Of a DNA stretch of 64,000 nucleotides, positions 7,495 through 17,429 are shown piece by piece. Position 1 is the stretch's first letter. The number at the start of each line of letters is the position of its first letter. The stretch is from assembly GCA_002066995.1 (NCBI GenBank), contig MWTC01000018.1, positions 1 to 64,000 on the forward strand, written 5' to 3'. The position numbers and the translations under genes are program-made. Source of the stretch: Sphingobacteriales bacterium UTBCD1. Lineage in GTDB: Bacteria; Bacteroidota; Bacteroidia; Chitinophagales; Chitinophagaceae. The notes beneath the pieces are model-generated. The model did not search any database and was not told the DNA's origin. It saw only the letters and a list, made by a program, of their open reading frames with translations.

Positions 7495-8481
7495 ATGGGA
7501 AAAAGAACATCATCGAATTTTAAGCTGGGCATTTTCGTACTGAGCGGATTGGTTTTCCTGATCCTGTTGTTATACATGATTGGCAAGAATCAAAGCCTGT
7601 TCGGCTCCTCTTTTGAATTAAAGGCGAGATTCAGGAATGTACAGGGTCTCCGGGCCGGCGATAACATCCGTTTTTCGGGAATACAGGCAGGCACCGTAAA
7701 GGAGATTAAAATTCTTAATGACTCAACTATAGAAGTGGTGATGATGATAGACAGCAAAATGAAAAAATATATACATAAAAGTGCAATAGCTTCCATCAGC
7801 ACTGACGGATTGATAGGGAATAAACTTTTAAATATTATTCCTTCAGAAGAACCTGCGGAATTGGTGGAAGACGGGGACATTTTAAAAGTGAGGAAAACAG
7901 TTGACACCGGTGAAATGCTGCAAACTCTGTCCAAAACCAATGAGGATGTGGCAGTGATCGCTGCTCATTTAAAAACTACTGTGGAACGGATCAATAACAG
8001 CACTGCTGCCTGGAAGATTTTAAATGATGAAAGCCTGCCTGAGAATATACACAGCCTGGTTGCGAATATCCGCACAGCAACCGATAAAGCCAAAGAGATG
8101 GTCAATAACCTGAACACGATAGTCTCCGATGTAAAAGAAGGTAAGGGATCGCTGGGCGCTATTCTTACCGACAGTTCTTTGGTCAAAAACCTGAATGAAG
8201 CAATTCTGAAAATTAAATCAGTGGGCGAAGATGCAGATTCTTTGTCGGCAGAACTGAGCAGGGCAACGCTTCAGGTACGTTCTGAAGTTACTGATGGCAA
8301 AGGCCCGGTTACTGCTTTGCTGAAAGATTCCGCAATGACAAAAAATATCAAAGAAAGCCTGTACAATATTCAAAAAGGAACTGATGGTTTTAATGACATA
8401 ATGAATGCGATAAAAAAAAGTTTTCTGTTCCGCGGTTATTTCAAAAGACTGGAGAAGCAGAAGCAAAAGGATCCGCAATAA
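7495..8481 (+). CDS. mlaD: MCE/MlaD-family lipid-binding protein
   Basis: A 328-residue protein with one N-terminal membrane anchor (residues about 11-28) and an MCE domain at about 35-115 (FRNVQGLRAGDNIRFSGIQAGTVKEI). A long helical C-terminal part follows, with repeated LVANIR/LVKNLNEAILKIKS/NIKESLYNIQ heptad patterns. MCE proteins form hexameric rings, and the helices probably build a periplasmic channel that carries lipid. An AAGGAGG sequence lies 20 bp upstream of the ATG, too far for normal use, and no in-frame alternative start exists there. It completes the mlaE-mlaF-mlaD set. Confidence 0.9.
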   Translation: MGKRTSSNFKLGIFVLSGLVFLILLLYMIGKNQSLFGSSFELKARFRNVQGLRAGDNIRFSGIQAGTVKEIKILNDSTIEVVMMIDSKMKKYIHKSAIASISTDGLIGNKLLNIIPSEEPAELVEDGDILKVRKTVDTGEMLQTLSKTNEDVAVIAAHLKTTVERINNSTAAWKILNDESLPENIHSLVANIRTATDKAKEMVNNLNTIVSDVKEGKGSLGAILTDSSLVKNLNEAILKIKSVGEDADSLSAELSRATLQVRSEVTDGKGPVTALLKDSAMTKNIKESLYNIQKGTDGFNDIMNAIKKSFLFRGYFKRLEKQKQKDPQ

Positions 8482-8508
8482 CCTCCCACTCCCAGGCGAT
8501 CTTTCCCC

Positions 8509-8573
8509 TGATATAAATCACTTTTATATTTGACAGGTGTCATTTCATGGACTTACCAAAAGAATCAAATTTG
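8509..8573 (+). promoter_or_regulatory. tandem Crp/Fnr-type operators and shared -7 box for ppsA
   Basis: Two exact TGAY-N4-RTCA sites lie 22 bp apart, centre to centre: TGATATAAATCA at 8509-8520 and TGACAGGTGTCA at 8531-8542. Their centres are 51.5 and 29.5 bp before the same -7-like box CAAATTTG at 8566-8573, so one promoter satisfies both geometries seen elsewhere in the window. An alternative TATATTTG box at 8525-8532 would be covered by the second operator. Confidence 0.7.
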
Positions 8574-8579
8574 GTATCT

Positions 8580-10985
8580 ATGAAATCCGGAATCTTCATT
8601 AAAAAATTTAATGATACCGGTATCAATGATACCGGCATCGTTGGCGGTAAAAACTCTTCACTTGGAGAGATGTTTACCCGGCTATCCAACAAAGGAATTA
8701 AAGTGCCCGATGGTTTTGCAACTACTGCTGATGCATTTACTTATTTTCTTGAATTCAATCAGCTGATCAACCCGCTGCATGAAATAGTGCAACAGCTGGA
8801 TCGGGAAAATTATTCAAATCTGAAAGAGACCGGAAGGAAGGCAAGGCAAATGTTGTTAGCTGCAAAAATGCCGGATGATTTAAGAGCTGAGATCATCAAA
8901 GCATATAAAGAATTATGCGGGCAGACTTATTTTGAAGTAGCGGTGCGCAGCAGCGCCACTGCAGAAGATCTCCCGCAGGCAAGCTTTGCCGGCCAGCATG
9001 AATCGTACCTGAATATAAAAGGAGAAGAAGAGTTATTAACTGCAGTTCAAAAATGTTTTGCTTCTCTTTATACCGACCGGGCTGTCAAATATCGTGAAGA
9101 CCATGGCTTCCGTCATGAACAGGTCCAACTGTCGGTGGGAGTGCAAAGAATGGTACGGTCTGACCTGGCCTGCTCCGGTGTCGGCTTTACTTTAGAACCT
9201 GAATCCGGTTTTCGTGACGTCATTCACCTGAGCGGAGTATGGGGTCTTGGTGAAAATATTGTTCAGGGTACTGTAACCCCGGATGAATATTTTGTTTTCA
9301 AACCAACTTTAAAACAAAATAAAAATGCAATCATTCAAAAAAGGCTTGGCGCAAAATCGAAAACAATGATCTATGCACAGGAAGATGATGCAGGCACTTC
9401 GGTAGTTAATATTGATACGCCTGAAGAGAAAAGAGTGCAATTCGTCCTGGAGGATAATGAGATAACACAATTGGCCCGGTGGGCATTGATCATTGAAGAG
9501 CACTATGGCAGGCCTATGGATATAGAATGGGCAAAGGATGGAGTGAGCAATGAAATATTTATTATCCAGGCAAGGCCGGAGACAGTGCACTCTCAGCAAA
9601 ATCCTTATGTCGTCAAAGAATATAAATTACTTGAAAAAGGAAAAGTGATCGCTAAGGGGAATGCTATCGGGAATAAGATTGCAACAGGCGTTGCACGGCT
9701 ATTGAAATCGCCGGCGGAATCTGATCAGCTGACCGGCGGTGAAATTGTAGTTACTGACAATACCAGCCCGGACTGGGATCCGGTTTTGAAAAAAGTATCG
9801 GCGATCGTTACCGATAAAGGGGGAAGGACAAGCCATGCGGCTATTGTTGCACGGGAATTGGGAGTACCCGCAGTAGTAGGTTGCAGTGATGCAACAAAAA
9901 AAATTGAAGACGGGAGCCTGGTTACTGTTAGCTGTGCTGAAGGGAAAACAGGATTTGTATATGAAAAGAAATTAAGATTCAAAGAAAGGGAATATGATTT
10001 CAGGGAAATAAGCAAACCAGTTCGGACTCAGGTCATGCTTATTGCAGGGGATCCCGACCAGGCATTTAAGCTTTCATTCTATCCCAATGACGGAGTAGGA
10101 TTGATGCGGATCGAATTTGTGATCAGTCATTCTGTGCAGATACACCCGATGGCGCTTGTAAAATTCAATGAATTGAAAGATGAGCAGGTAAAGAAGAAGA
10201 TTGAAGAGCTTACCCGTCATTACAGCAATAAAGAAAAATATTTTGTTGACAGGCTGGCACAGGGAATAGCCACTATTGCTGCAGCCTTTTATCCGAAAGA
10301 AGTGATCGTACGCATGAGTGACTTTAAAACGAATGAGTATGCCAACCTGGTCGGGGGAAAAGATTTTGAGCCCAAAGAAGAAAACCCGATGCTTGGCTTT
10401 CGCGGTGCGTCAAGATACTATAACGATTTATATAAAGAAGGATTCAGGCTGGAATGTGATGCTATAAAAAAAGTACGTGAAGATATGGGATTGGTAAACG
10501 TGAAAATCATGATACCTTTTTGCAGAACAGTCGAAGAAGGAATAAAAGTGATAGAAGTAATGAAAGAAAACGGTCTGGACCGCAGCAAGGATCCTTCATT
10601 GGAAATTTATGTTATGGCGGAAATTCCGAGTAATGTATTGCAGGCAGAAAGGTTTGCTAAAATATTTGATGGTTTCTCCATCGGTTCCAATGATCTAACT
10701 CAATTGACTTTGGGCATTGACAGGGATTCTGCTGTAGTCAGCCATTTATTCAGCGAACAAAATCCTGCTGCAAAACAAATGATTGCAACTATGATCCAAA
10801 AAGCCAAAAATGCCGGCACCCGGATCGGGCTCTGCGGCCAGGCGCCGAGTGATTTCCCGGAGTTTGCAGGCTTTCTTGTTCAAGAGGGTATAGACAGCAT
10901 ATCATTCAATCCTGATGCTTTGCTGAAAGGAATTGAAAATATCACTAAAGTGAGCAGTGTTGTCCGCAAAGAAGTTTTGTTATAA
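8580..10985 (+). CDS. ppsA: phosphoenolpyruvate synthase
   Basis: An 801-residue PEP synthase converting pyruvate, ATP and water to PEP, AMP and phosphate. The N-terminal ATP-grasp part (GGKNSSLGEM, RSSATAEDLPQASFAGQHESYLN in pieces) is followed by the swivelling phosphohistidine domain with GGRTSHAAIVARE, His419 being the phosphoryl carrier. The C-terminal PEP-binding barrel holds GSNDLTQLTLG and the Cys of GLCGQAPSD. I chose ATG 8580 because the -7 box at 8566-8573 places transcription start close to it. The in-frame ATG at 8547 lies upstream of that start. If so, the mRNA is leaderless or nearly so. Confidence 0.95.
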   Translation: MKSGIFIKKFNDTGINDTGIVGGKNSSLGEMFTRLSNKGIKVPDGFATTADAFTYFLEFNQLINPLHEIVQQLDRENYSNLKETGRKARQMLLAAKMPDDLRAEIIKAYKELCGQTYFEVAVRSSATAEDLPQASFAGQHESYLNIKGEEELLTAVQKCFASLYTDRAVKYREDHGFRHEQVQLSVGVQRMVRSDLACSGVGFTLEPESGFRDVIHLSGVWGLGENIVQGTVTPDEYFVFKPTLKQNKNAIIQKRLGAKSKTMIYAQEDDAGTSVVNIDTPEEKRVQFVLEDNEITQLARWALIIEEHYGRPMDIEWAKDGVSNEIFIIQARPETVHSQQNPYVVKEYKLLEKGKVIAKGNAIGNKIATGVARLLKSPAESDQLTGGEIVVTDNTSPDWDPVLKKVSAIVTDKGGRTSHAAIVARELGVPAVVGCSDATKKIEDGSLVTVSCAEGKTGFVYEKKLRFKEREYDFREISKPVRTQVMLIAGDPDQAFKLSFYPNDGVGLMRIEFVISHSVQIHPMALVKFNELKDEQVKKKIEELTRHYSNKEKYFVDRLAQGIATIAAAFYPKEVIVRMSDFKTNEYANLVGGKDFEPKEENPMLGFRGASRYYNDLYKEGFRLECDAIKKVREDMGLVNVKIMIPFCRTVEEGIKVIEVMKENGLDRSKDPSLEIYVMAEIPSNVLQAERFAKIFDGFSIGSNDLTQLTLGIDRDSAVVSHLFSEQNPAAKQMIATMIQKAKNAGTRIGLCGQAPSDFPEFAGFLVQEGIDSISFNPDALLKGIENITKVSSVVRKEVLL

Positions 10986-11025
10986 TGATGGATCCGGTTC
11001 ATCCATAATTTTTAAAAATCAGGCT

Positions 11026-11781
11026 ATGGAAAAAATATTCGGAAATAAAGTTGCTATTGTTACCGGAGGAAGTTTCGGTATCGGAAGGGCCGCAGCAATA
11101 GCTTTTGCAAAAAGTGGAGCAAAAGTGGTGATAGCTGACTGGAAAGAAAATAGTGAAACATTGGATCATATCAGGTCTGCAAAGGGTGATGCAATTTTTG
11201 TCCAATGTGATGTATCCAAAGAATCGGATGTACAAAAACTTGTTGAACAGACCATCGCACATTACGGGCGGTTGGACTATGCATTCAACAATGCCGGTGT
11301 AGAAGGAGCGCCTGCAGTTACGCATGAGTGTACCAATGAAAATTGGGACAGAACTACGGGGATCAACCTGAAAGGAGTGTGGCTATGTATGAAATATGAG
11401 ATTCCTCAAATGCTGAAGCAGGGCAAAGGTGCCATCGTAAATAACGCTTCTATTGCAGGACTTGTAGGATTTCCCAACATACCCGCCTATGTGGCGTCCA
11501 AACATGGAGTGATCGGCCTTACTAAAAATGCGGCATTGGAATATGCCAGGCAAAATATCCGTGTAAATGCGGTATGCCCCGGTGTAATCAAAACTCCTAT
11601 GATAGATAGGTTTACCGGTAACAGTAAAGAAGTGGAAAAACAATTTGCCAGCCAGGAGCCGGTGGGCAGATTGGGAGAGCCGGAAGAAGTGGCTGATGCC
11701 GTGATCTGGTTGTGTTCTGATTCTTCTTCATTTATAACAGGCAATGCGATACCTGTGGATGGCGGCTGGACTGCACAATAA
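11026..11781 (+). CDS. SDR-family NAD(P)-dependent oxidoreductase
   Basis: A 251-residue classical short-chain dehydrogenase. The cofactor motif TGGSFGIG is at about residues 14-21, NNAG follows strand 4, and the catalytic pair is Tyr155 and Lys159 (YVASK). An Asp after strand 2 (VIADW) suggests NAD over NADP. The closest style is glucose 1-dehydrogenase or 3-oxoacyl reductase-like enzymes, but the substrate is open. I chose ATG 11026; a longer frame from 10957 would overlap ppsA. It lies 40 bp after ppsA with no promoter seen between, so the two may be co-transcribed. Confidence 0.9.
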   Translation: MEKIFGNKVAIVTGGSFGIGRAAAIAFAKSGAKVVIADWKENSETLDHIRSAKGDAIFVQCDVSKESDVQKLVEQTIAHYGRLDYAFNNAGVEGAPAVTHECTNENWDRTTGINLKGVWLCMKYEIPQMLKQGKGAIVNNASIAGLVGFPNIPAYVASKHGVIGLTKNAALEYARQNIRVNAVCPGVIKTPMIDRFTGNSKEVEKQFASQEPVGRLGEPEEVADAVIWLCSDSSSFITGNAIPVDGGWTAQ

Positions 11782-11917
11782 AACAACTGTTAAGAAATTT
11801 ATCAGATGTAAATTAATGGTTAAGAGCTGAAACCAAGAACAATATTCACCTGCATTCCGTCAAATTAATAGTGATAATTGAAATGTGATCTTTGAAATAA
11901 TATTTAAAATTTCTGAT

Positions 11918-12619
11918 ATGAAGCTTTTTAAAAGACTAAGTATCGGTTTTGCTCTTAGCATATTGATCTACGGAGTATCCGGATGTGGACCCGGTACATA
12001 TGTGTCAGGAGGAATACAGTACAGTAACCCGGCGTGGGCTCCGGCTTATTACCCGGGTGTACGTTATTATTATATCCCGGATATAGAAACGTATTACGAT
12101 CTGTCTGATGATGATTTTGTATATCTCAATGACGGCCAGTGGATGTTTTCTCCATACCTGCCGCCGATGTACAGCGGGTTTGATTTATACTCTTGTTTTG
12201 TCGTTTCCCTGAATGTAAATGTATATCACCCATGGCTGCACCACCAGTATTACGTATCACATTATCCAAGATATTATTATCATAATGTGTATCATAATAA
12301 TTATGCTTCGGTAAGAGGATTTAATGAAAACAGCCGTAAACCGATAATGTGGAAAAGCGGAGAACGTGAACAGACGCTCCGGTTAAAACCTTCACAGGGA
12401 AACAGGCTGAGCATGGGAAACAGGGTACAATCTCCTAAACCACCTCAAATGACTAATTATTATGGTAAGAGGATTGGTCAACCTGTCCGGGTAAGACCTC
12501 AAATGAGACAAACCAGGCCACAGGTGAGAGAAAGCAGGCCCATGATGAGTGAAATGAGGGCGCCGGCACCGGCAAGAGTAAGTGCGCCAAGAGTAACAAG
12601 AAGCCATCGTACCCCATAA
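11918..12619 (+). CDS. tyrosine-rich lipoprotein of unknown function
   Basis: A 233-residue predicted lipoprotein. A type II signal with lipobox GVSGC places the acylated Cys at residue 23. The mature part is very rich in Tyr and Pro (residues 30-135, with YYYHNVYHNNY-like runs). The last 70 residues are basic and Arg/Pro-rich (RPQVRESRP) and probably disordered. Similar Tyr-rich lipoproteins sit on the Bacteroidota envelope, but no role is known to me. The start is ATG 11918, and a GTG further upstream is rejected because it would displace the signal peptide. Confidence 0.8.
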   Translation: MKLFKRLSIGFALSILIYGVSGCGPGTYVSGGIQYSNPAWAPAYYPGVRYYYIPDIETYYDLSDDDFVYLNDGQWMFSPYLPPMYSGFDLYSCFVVSLNVNVYHPWLHHQYYVSHYPRYYYHNVYHNNYASVRGFNENSRKPIMWKSGEREQTLRLKPSQGNRLSMGNRVQSPKPPQMTNYYGKRIGQPVRVRPQMRQTRPQVRESRPMMSEMRAPAPARVSAPRVTRSHRTP

Positions 12620-12662
12620 ATTTATATACCTGCCTTTAGTGCAACAGACTCAGGCACAAAAC

Positions 12663-12702
12663 TTCTGTACTACGATTGTGTTGCAACAGTTGTAGTACAG
12701 AA
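12663..12702. promoter_or_regulatory. long inverted repeat in the leader of the efflux operon
   Basis: TTCTGTACTAC (12663-12673) and GTAGTACAGAA (12692-12702) are perfect 11-bp arms around an 18-base loop that itself contains the palindrome TGTTGCAACA. AAAATTTTTT follows at 12711-12720, just before the TolC ATG at 12725. It may be a terminator for the upstream lipoprotein gene, a TetR-like operator, or an attenuator of the efflux operon. The sequence alone does not decide among these. Confidence 0.55.
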
Positions 12703-12724
12703 AGGCAGATAAAATTTTTTACAA

Positions 12725-14077
12725 ATGAAGCAGATGATCTTTTTTACACTTTCACTTTTTACACTTTTGTTTTTTAATGATACCAAAGCCCAGTTGCCAA
12801 ACCCGGTTAGGCTGTGGAGCATCAATGATTGCTTTAAGTATGCATCCGAACACAATATCCAGATCAGTACACTCCGGTTAAACGAACAATCTGCCCAGCA
12901 GGATCTGTGGTCAGCAAAAGGAATGAAGATTCCCAGCCTGTCCGGTTCTGTCAGCAATTCATTTAACAATGCAAACAATTCGAATGGCAGCGGCGGATTG
13001 GTAAACCAGCTTTCCGCCAACGGATCTTATTCGGTGAGTTCGGGTATTATTTTATGGAATGCGAACTCCATCAATAATACAATTCAGCAGCGCCAGTTGC
13101 TGACCCGGTCTGCGGAGCTATCCGTACAGCAAACTTTCAATGATATTACGCTTGCCATCACACAGGGATATCTTAATGTTTTATTATCCAAAGAGAACCT
13201 GAAATACCTTACTGATCTTGAAAGCACATCAGAAGCGCTGGTGAAACAAGGCCAGCAATTCTTTGATGCAGGAAGCATTGCAAAGAAGGATCTTTTACAA
13301 CTGCAGGCGCAATTAGCCGGCAACAAATACCAGGTTGTGCAGGCACAGAATGCCATACAGCAAAACCTGCTCACTTTAAAACAAATGCTTCAGTTGCCAA
13401 CAGATACAACATTTGATATTGTGACACCTGATTCAGCAACAGTTGTGCCCGCACCGGTACTCATGCCTTTGCAGGAAGTGCAGCAGGCGGCATTGCGTGA
13501 TTTTCCGGATATTCAGATCGGTAAACTGGGAGTTGATCTTGCTTCTCTTGGAATCGGGCAGGCGCATGCAGGATTTAAACCCACGTTAAGTGCAAATGGT
13601 TCCATCGGCAGCGGGTACAGCGATGTGATCACTAATTCTGTTTTTCCCAAAACAGGTTTCTTTACACAAAACGGGAATAATTTTTTTCAGCGGGCGGGCG
13701 TGACTTTATCCGTTCCTATTTTTTCCAACAGAACAAATAAAGCCAACCTGGCAAAAGCAAACATTGCATATAAAGAAGCAAACCTGAATCTGCAAAATGA
13801 TCAGTTGGTATTATCGCAGGCGGTGGAGCAGGCATACCTGAATGCATCCAATGCCATGCATTCCTATGATGCTGCCAATGAGCAACTGAAAGCTGCCGTG
13901 GAAAGTTACCGGATCACTAAAGAGCAGTTTAAGCTGGGCGCTATCAATGTTTATGATCTTCTGCAACAACAGAATCAATATGTGCAGGCTGTGCAGGCCT
14001 TCACCCAGTCAAAATATACTTCTGTGCTGCAGCAAAAGATCTATGAATTCTATATGGGGAAACCGGTAACATTATAA
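12725..14077 (+). CDS. TolC-family outer membrane efflux protein
   Basis: A 450-residue outer-membrane channel with a cleavable signal peptide (residues 1-20, ending KAQ) and two copies of the alpha-helical TolC repeat. The Ser/Gln-rich coiled helices (LSVQQTFNDITLAITQGYLNVLL and LSQAVEQAYLNASNAMHSY, each given in part) and the segment GAINVYDLLQQQNQYVQA are typical of the family. It opens an operon with an HlyD-type adaptor 10 bp downstream and then four ABC transporter genes, so it should form the exit duct of a tripartite pump. Confidence 0.93.
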   Translation: MKQMIFFTLSLFTLLFFNDTKAQLPNPVRLWSINDCFKYASEHNIQISTLRLNEQSAQQDLWSAKGMKIPSLSGSVSNSFNNANNSNGSGGLVNQLSANGSYSVSSGIILWNANSINNTIQQRQLLTRSAELSVQQTFNDITLAITQGYLNVLLSKENLKYLTDLESTSEALVKQGQQFFDAGSIAKKDLLQLQAQLAGNKYQVVQAQNAIQQNLLTLKQMLQLPTDTTFDIVTPDSATVVPAPVLMPLQEVQQAALRDFPDIQIGKLGVDLASLGIGQAHAGFKPTLSANGSIGSGYSDVITNSVFPKTGFFTQNGNNFFQRAGVTLSVPIFSNRTNKANLAKANIAYKEANLNLQNDQLVLSQAVEQAYLNASNAMHSYDAANEQLKAAVESYRITKEQFKLGAINVYDLLQQQNQYVQAVQAFTQSKYTSVLQQKIYEFYMGKPVTL

Positions 14078-14087
14078 AATAAAGGAA

Positions 14088-15401
14088 ATGAAAAAGCGGA
14101 CAATTATACTATTATTGATTTTGATTCTTGCAGCATTTGCTGTGTATTATTTTTATTTCAGGAAGAATGAAGAATCCGGGACAATCAGTTTTGTAACCGG
14201 CAAAGCAGAATATGGTTATATCGGTTTAAGTGTGACGGCAACAGGTACGGTGCAACCGGTAGATACTGTAACCGTGGGCGCACAGGTGTCCGGCGTGGTG
14301 CAGAATGTATATGCCGATTTTAATGATGTGGTCAAAGCGGGCCAATTGATTGCAAAAGTGGACCCTTCCATTATTGAACAGCAATTGGACCAGGCGAAAG
14401 CAACGCTGGCAAATGCTCAAAGCAACCTGGCATATCAGCAAAGTAATTATGACCGTCAAAACCAGTTATATGAACTTGGCGCTATCAGCAAAGCTGATTA
14501 TCAGCTGGCATTGAATCAGTTTAATTCCGCAAAAGCTTCTGTATCGAATGCAACAGCGCAATTAAACCTGGCACAAAGAAATCTTTACTATACAAATATT
14601 TATTCTCCGATTAACGGGGTGGTCTTGAACAGGAATGTAAGCGCCGGGCAAACAATCGCTTCAAGTTTCAGTGCACCAACACTGTTTGTCATTGCAAGAG
14701 ATCTGACTAAAATGCAGGTCCGTGCCGATGTGGATGAAGCCGATATTGGCGGAGTCCGTTCGGGACAGCATGTTACTTTTACTGTAGATGCATTTCCCAA
14801 TGATATTTTTCACGGGTCGGTAAACCAGATATTATTGCGTCCTGCTGTATCCGCCAATGTGGTTACTTATACTACATTGATCGATGTGGACAATAAAGAA
14901 CTGAAACTAAAACCCGGGATGACGGCAAGCATAAATATTTATACGCAGGAAGACAGTAATGCATTGCTGATACCTGCAAGAGCAGTCAACTTCAAACCGG
15001 ATACGACTGTTTTAAAAAATTACGTCATTGAAAGAGCCGTTGAGAAATTTCAAAATACTTCGAAAGAGGACAGTGCCGGGAATTTCAGTAAAATGGATGC
15101 AACGGCACGAACGGGAGGTCAGAACGGGGATGTAAAGAGATCTTCTGTATGGATGCTGAAAGGAGATACTTTGATCGAGAAAAAAATTCTGACCGGCATA
15201 GATGATGATGTGAATGTGAATGTGGTCAAAGGACTTTCAGCAGGTGATGAAATAATTACCGCCATGGCAACCGGTGAAGTGAAGGCAGATAACAGTGATA
15301 ATACACAACGAAGCCCTTTCATGCCGCAGATGAGAAGAAGAACGCCAGCCGGTAATAAAAATACTGCCGGGCAGCAGCAAGCGGGGCAAAAAAAACAGTA
15401 A
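14088..15401 (+). CDS. HlyD/MacA-type periplasmic adaptor
   Basis: A 437-residue membrane-fusion protein with one N-terminal anchor (residues 5-22). The lipoyl half-motifs are GTVQPVDTVTVGAQVSG and YSPINGVVLNRNVSAG, separated by a helical hairpin, with beta-barrel domains after about residue 215 (RADVDEADIGGVRSGQ). The tail is Gln-rich and probably disordered. The arrangement TolC-adaptor-MacB matches the MacAB-TolC pump, which exports macrolides, peptides or lipids in proteobacteria. The cargo here is unknown. Confidence 0.92.
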   Translation: MKKRTIILLLILILAAFAVYYFYFRKNEESGTISFVTGKAEYGYIGLSVTATGTVQPVDTVTVGAQVSGVVQNVYADFNDVVKAGQLIAKVDPSIIEQQLDQAKATLANAQSNLAYQQSNYDRQNQLYELGAISKADYQLALNQFNSAKASVSNATAQLNLAQRNLYYTNIYSPINGVVLNRNVSAGQTIASSFSAPTLFVIARDLTKMQVRADVDEADIGGVRSGQHVTFTVDAFPNDIFHGSVNQILLRPAVSANVVTYTTLIDVDNKELKLKPGMTASINIYTQEDSNALLIPARAVNFKPDTTVLKNYVIERAVEKFQNTSKEDSAGNFSKMDATARTGGQNGDVKRSSVWMLKGDTLIEKKILTGIDDDVNVNVVKGLSAGDEIITAMATGEVKADNSDNTQRSPFMPQMRRRTPAGNKNTAGQQQAGQKKQ

Positions 15402-15408
15402 TAAAAAA

Positions 15409-16185
15409 TTGATAGATGTGAGTTCAGTAATTGTAGATATAAAAAATTTGCACCGGGAATTCAAAATGGGTGAAGAAACCGTCAAAGCATTAAACGGGGT
15501 CAGTTTTACAATCAGCAAAGGCGAATTTGTCACTATTATGGGAAGCAGCGGCTCCGGGAAGACCACGCTCCTGAATATTTTAGGCTGCCTGGATAAACCT
15601 ACAAGCGGAACTTACCTTCTTGACGGAACGGACGTCAGTAAACTTTCAAAAACCCAGCTGGCCGGTTACCGGAATAAAAAACTCGGATTTGTTTTTCAGT
15701 CTTATAATTTATTGGCGAGAACTTCAGCTTTGGAAAATGTAGAACTGCCCTTGATGTACAATAAAGATTTTTCGGCAAGGGAAAGAAAAGTAAAAGCATT
15801 GAAGGCGCTTGATGCGGTCAGCCTCAGTAAAAGAATTCATCATTTGCCGAACCAGCTTTCCGGCGGGCAGCAACAGAGGGTTGCGATAGCCCGGGCATTG
15901 GTAAATGATCCTGTAATGATACTGGCGGATGAAGCAACCGGTAACCTTGATTCACGAACTTCTTACGAGATCATGATGCTGGTGCAGGAGTTGAATGATG
16001 TACAGGGTAAGACAATAGTTTTTGTAACCCATGAACCCGATATTGCCTCCTTCAGTAAGCGCACCATTACATTAAAGGACGGGAAGATTATCAGAGATGC
16101 TGTTAATATCAATGTACAAAGCGCCAAAGCAGTTTTAGCTTCTCTTCCGCCGATTGATGAAGAAATAACAAACACGGTGACATGA
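15409..16185 (+). CDS. MacB-type ABC transporter ATPase
   Basis: An ATPase of the MacB/LolD class with Walker A GSSGSGKT, signature LSGGQQQR and Walker [12 protein letters not shown]. The DEATGNLDS variant is typical of the MacB/LolD/FtsE type. No ATG is available near the start: the candidates are TTG 15409 (258 residues) or GTG 15418. I report the longer form without strong preference. Unlike E. coli MacB, where ATPase and permease are one chain, they are split into two genes here. The stop overlaps the permease start by four bases. Confidence 0.9.
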   Translation: MIDVSSVIVDIKNLHREFKMGEETVKALNGVSFTISKGEFVTIMGSSGSGKTTLLNILGCLDKPTSGTYLLDGTDVSKLSKTQLAGYRNKKLGFVFQSYNLLARTSALENVELPLMYNKDFSARERKVKALKALDAVSLSKRIHHLPNQLSGGQQQRVAIARALVNDPVMILADEATGNLDSRTSYEIMMLVQELNDVQGKTIVFVTHEPDIASFSKRTITLKDGKIIRDAVNINVQSAKAVLASLPPIDEEITNTVT

Positions 16186-17402
16186 GAATTGTAAATCTTT
16201 TACGGCTTGCACTACGTGCTATCAAACGCAACAAGATGAGAGCTTTTCTCACGATGCTGGGTATTATCATTGGCGTGGCTGCAGTGATCGCCATGGTGGC
16301 TATTGGCCAGGGATCCAAGCAAAGCATCCAGAGCCAGTTGTCGGGGATGGGCAGTAATATGATTGTAATAAGACCCAACAGCAATATCCAGGGCGGAGCC
16401 CGGCTTGATAATACAACAGTGCAGACATTGACAGAACCTGATGTAACGGCACTGGAAAGAGATCCGCAGTATATCACAGCTGTATCACCACAGGTTTCTT
16501 CAAGAGGTCAGGTGATCAACGGGCCGAATAACTGGACTACAAATATCCAGGGTGTATCGCCTGATTTTTTAAAGATCAGGAGCTGGCCATTGCAGGAAGG
16601 AATGAATTTTACCGATCAGGATATTAAGACTGCGGCCAAAGTTTGCCTGGCCGGTCAAACAGTAGTCAGTAATCTCTTTCCTGACGGATCGGATCCTCTC
16701 GGGAAAATGATACGTTTCAAAAACATTCCTTTCAAGATCATTGGCGTGTTAAGTAAAAAAGGAGAAAACACTTTCGGGCAGGATCAGGATGATGTGATCC
16801 TTGCGCCGGTAACAACGGTGCAAAAGAGAATTCTTGCCACCATTTATTACCAGACAATATTTGCTTCTGCCCTTGATGAAAAATCAACCGACAAAGCTGT
16901 AGATGAGATCACCAGTGTATTGCGGGCAAGCCACAAATTACCGCAGGGTACAGATGATGATTTCACCGTGCGTTCGCAGGCAGAACTGATCAGCACCTTT
17001 ACAGCCACCAGCCAGATACTCACTATTCTGCTCGCTGTGATCGCTGGTATTTCACTGATTGTAGGCGGTATCGGTATCATGAACATCATGTATGTGTCGG
17101 TGACGGAACGTACCAAGGAGATCGGGCTGAGAATGTCCATTGGCGCCAGGGGTATTGACATTCTGATGCAGTTTCTTGTTGAAGCGGTACTGATCAGCGT
17201 GACAGGTGGATTGATCGGTGTGGCATTCGGAATTGCTGCCACCAAACTGGTTACTATATTCCTGCACTGGCCTACATTAATCACTCAGTCTTCCGTGATC
17301 CTGTCATTTATGGTTTGTTTTATCACCGGTGTTTTCTTCGGTTATTACCCGGCATTAAAAGCATCCAAACTGGATCCGATAGAAGCATTGCGGTATGAAT
17401 AG
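16182..17402 (+). CDS. MacB/FtsX-type ABC transporter permease
   Basis: A 406-residue permease with the four-segment MacB topology: one membrane segment at about 20-42, a large periplasmic domain (45-270, MacB_PCD) and three C-terminal segments (about 280-400). GGIGIMNIMYVSVTERTKEIGLRM (given in part) is the conserved FtsX core, and the protein ends DPIEALRYE, as MacB and LolC-type permeases do. It works with the ATPase encoded four bases upstream in a mechanotransmission pump. Confidence 0.93.
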   Translation: MRIVNLLRLALRAIKRNKMRAFLTMLGIIIGVAAVIAMVAIGQGSKQSIQSQLSGMGSNMIVIRPNSNIQGGARLDNTTVQTLTEPDVTALERDPQYITAVSPQVSSRGQVINGPNNWTTNIQGVSPDFLKIRSWPLQEGMNFTDQDIKTAAKVCLAGQTVVSNLFPDGSDPLGKMIRFKNIPFKIIGVLSKKGENTFGQDQDDVILAPVTTVQKRILATIYYQTIFASALDEKSTDKAVDEITSVLRASHKLPQGTDDDFTVRSQAELISTFTATSQILTILLAVIAGISLIVGGIGIMNIMYVSVTERTKEIGLRMSIGARGIDILMQFLVEAVLISVTGGLIGVAFGIAATKLVTIFLHWPTLITQSSVILSFMVCFITGVFFGYYPALKASKLDPIEALRYE

Positions 17403-17429
17403 CTGTTGAAAAAAATTAAATAATTTCTG

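Noticed and set aside
8611..8640. Tandem 15-bp coding repeat giving NDTGINDTGI in PEP synthase
   Set aside because: Family members have a similar length and pattern here (FNEIGIND-type), so it is not an insertion.
11885..11917. GTG start extending the Tyr-rich lipoprotein
   Set aside because: It would place 11 residues before a normal lipoprotein signal peptide.
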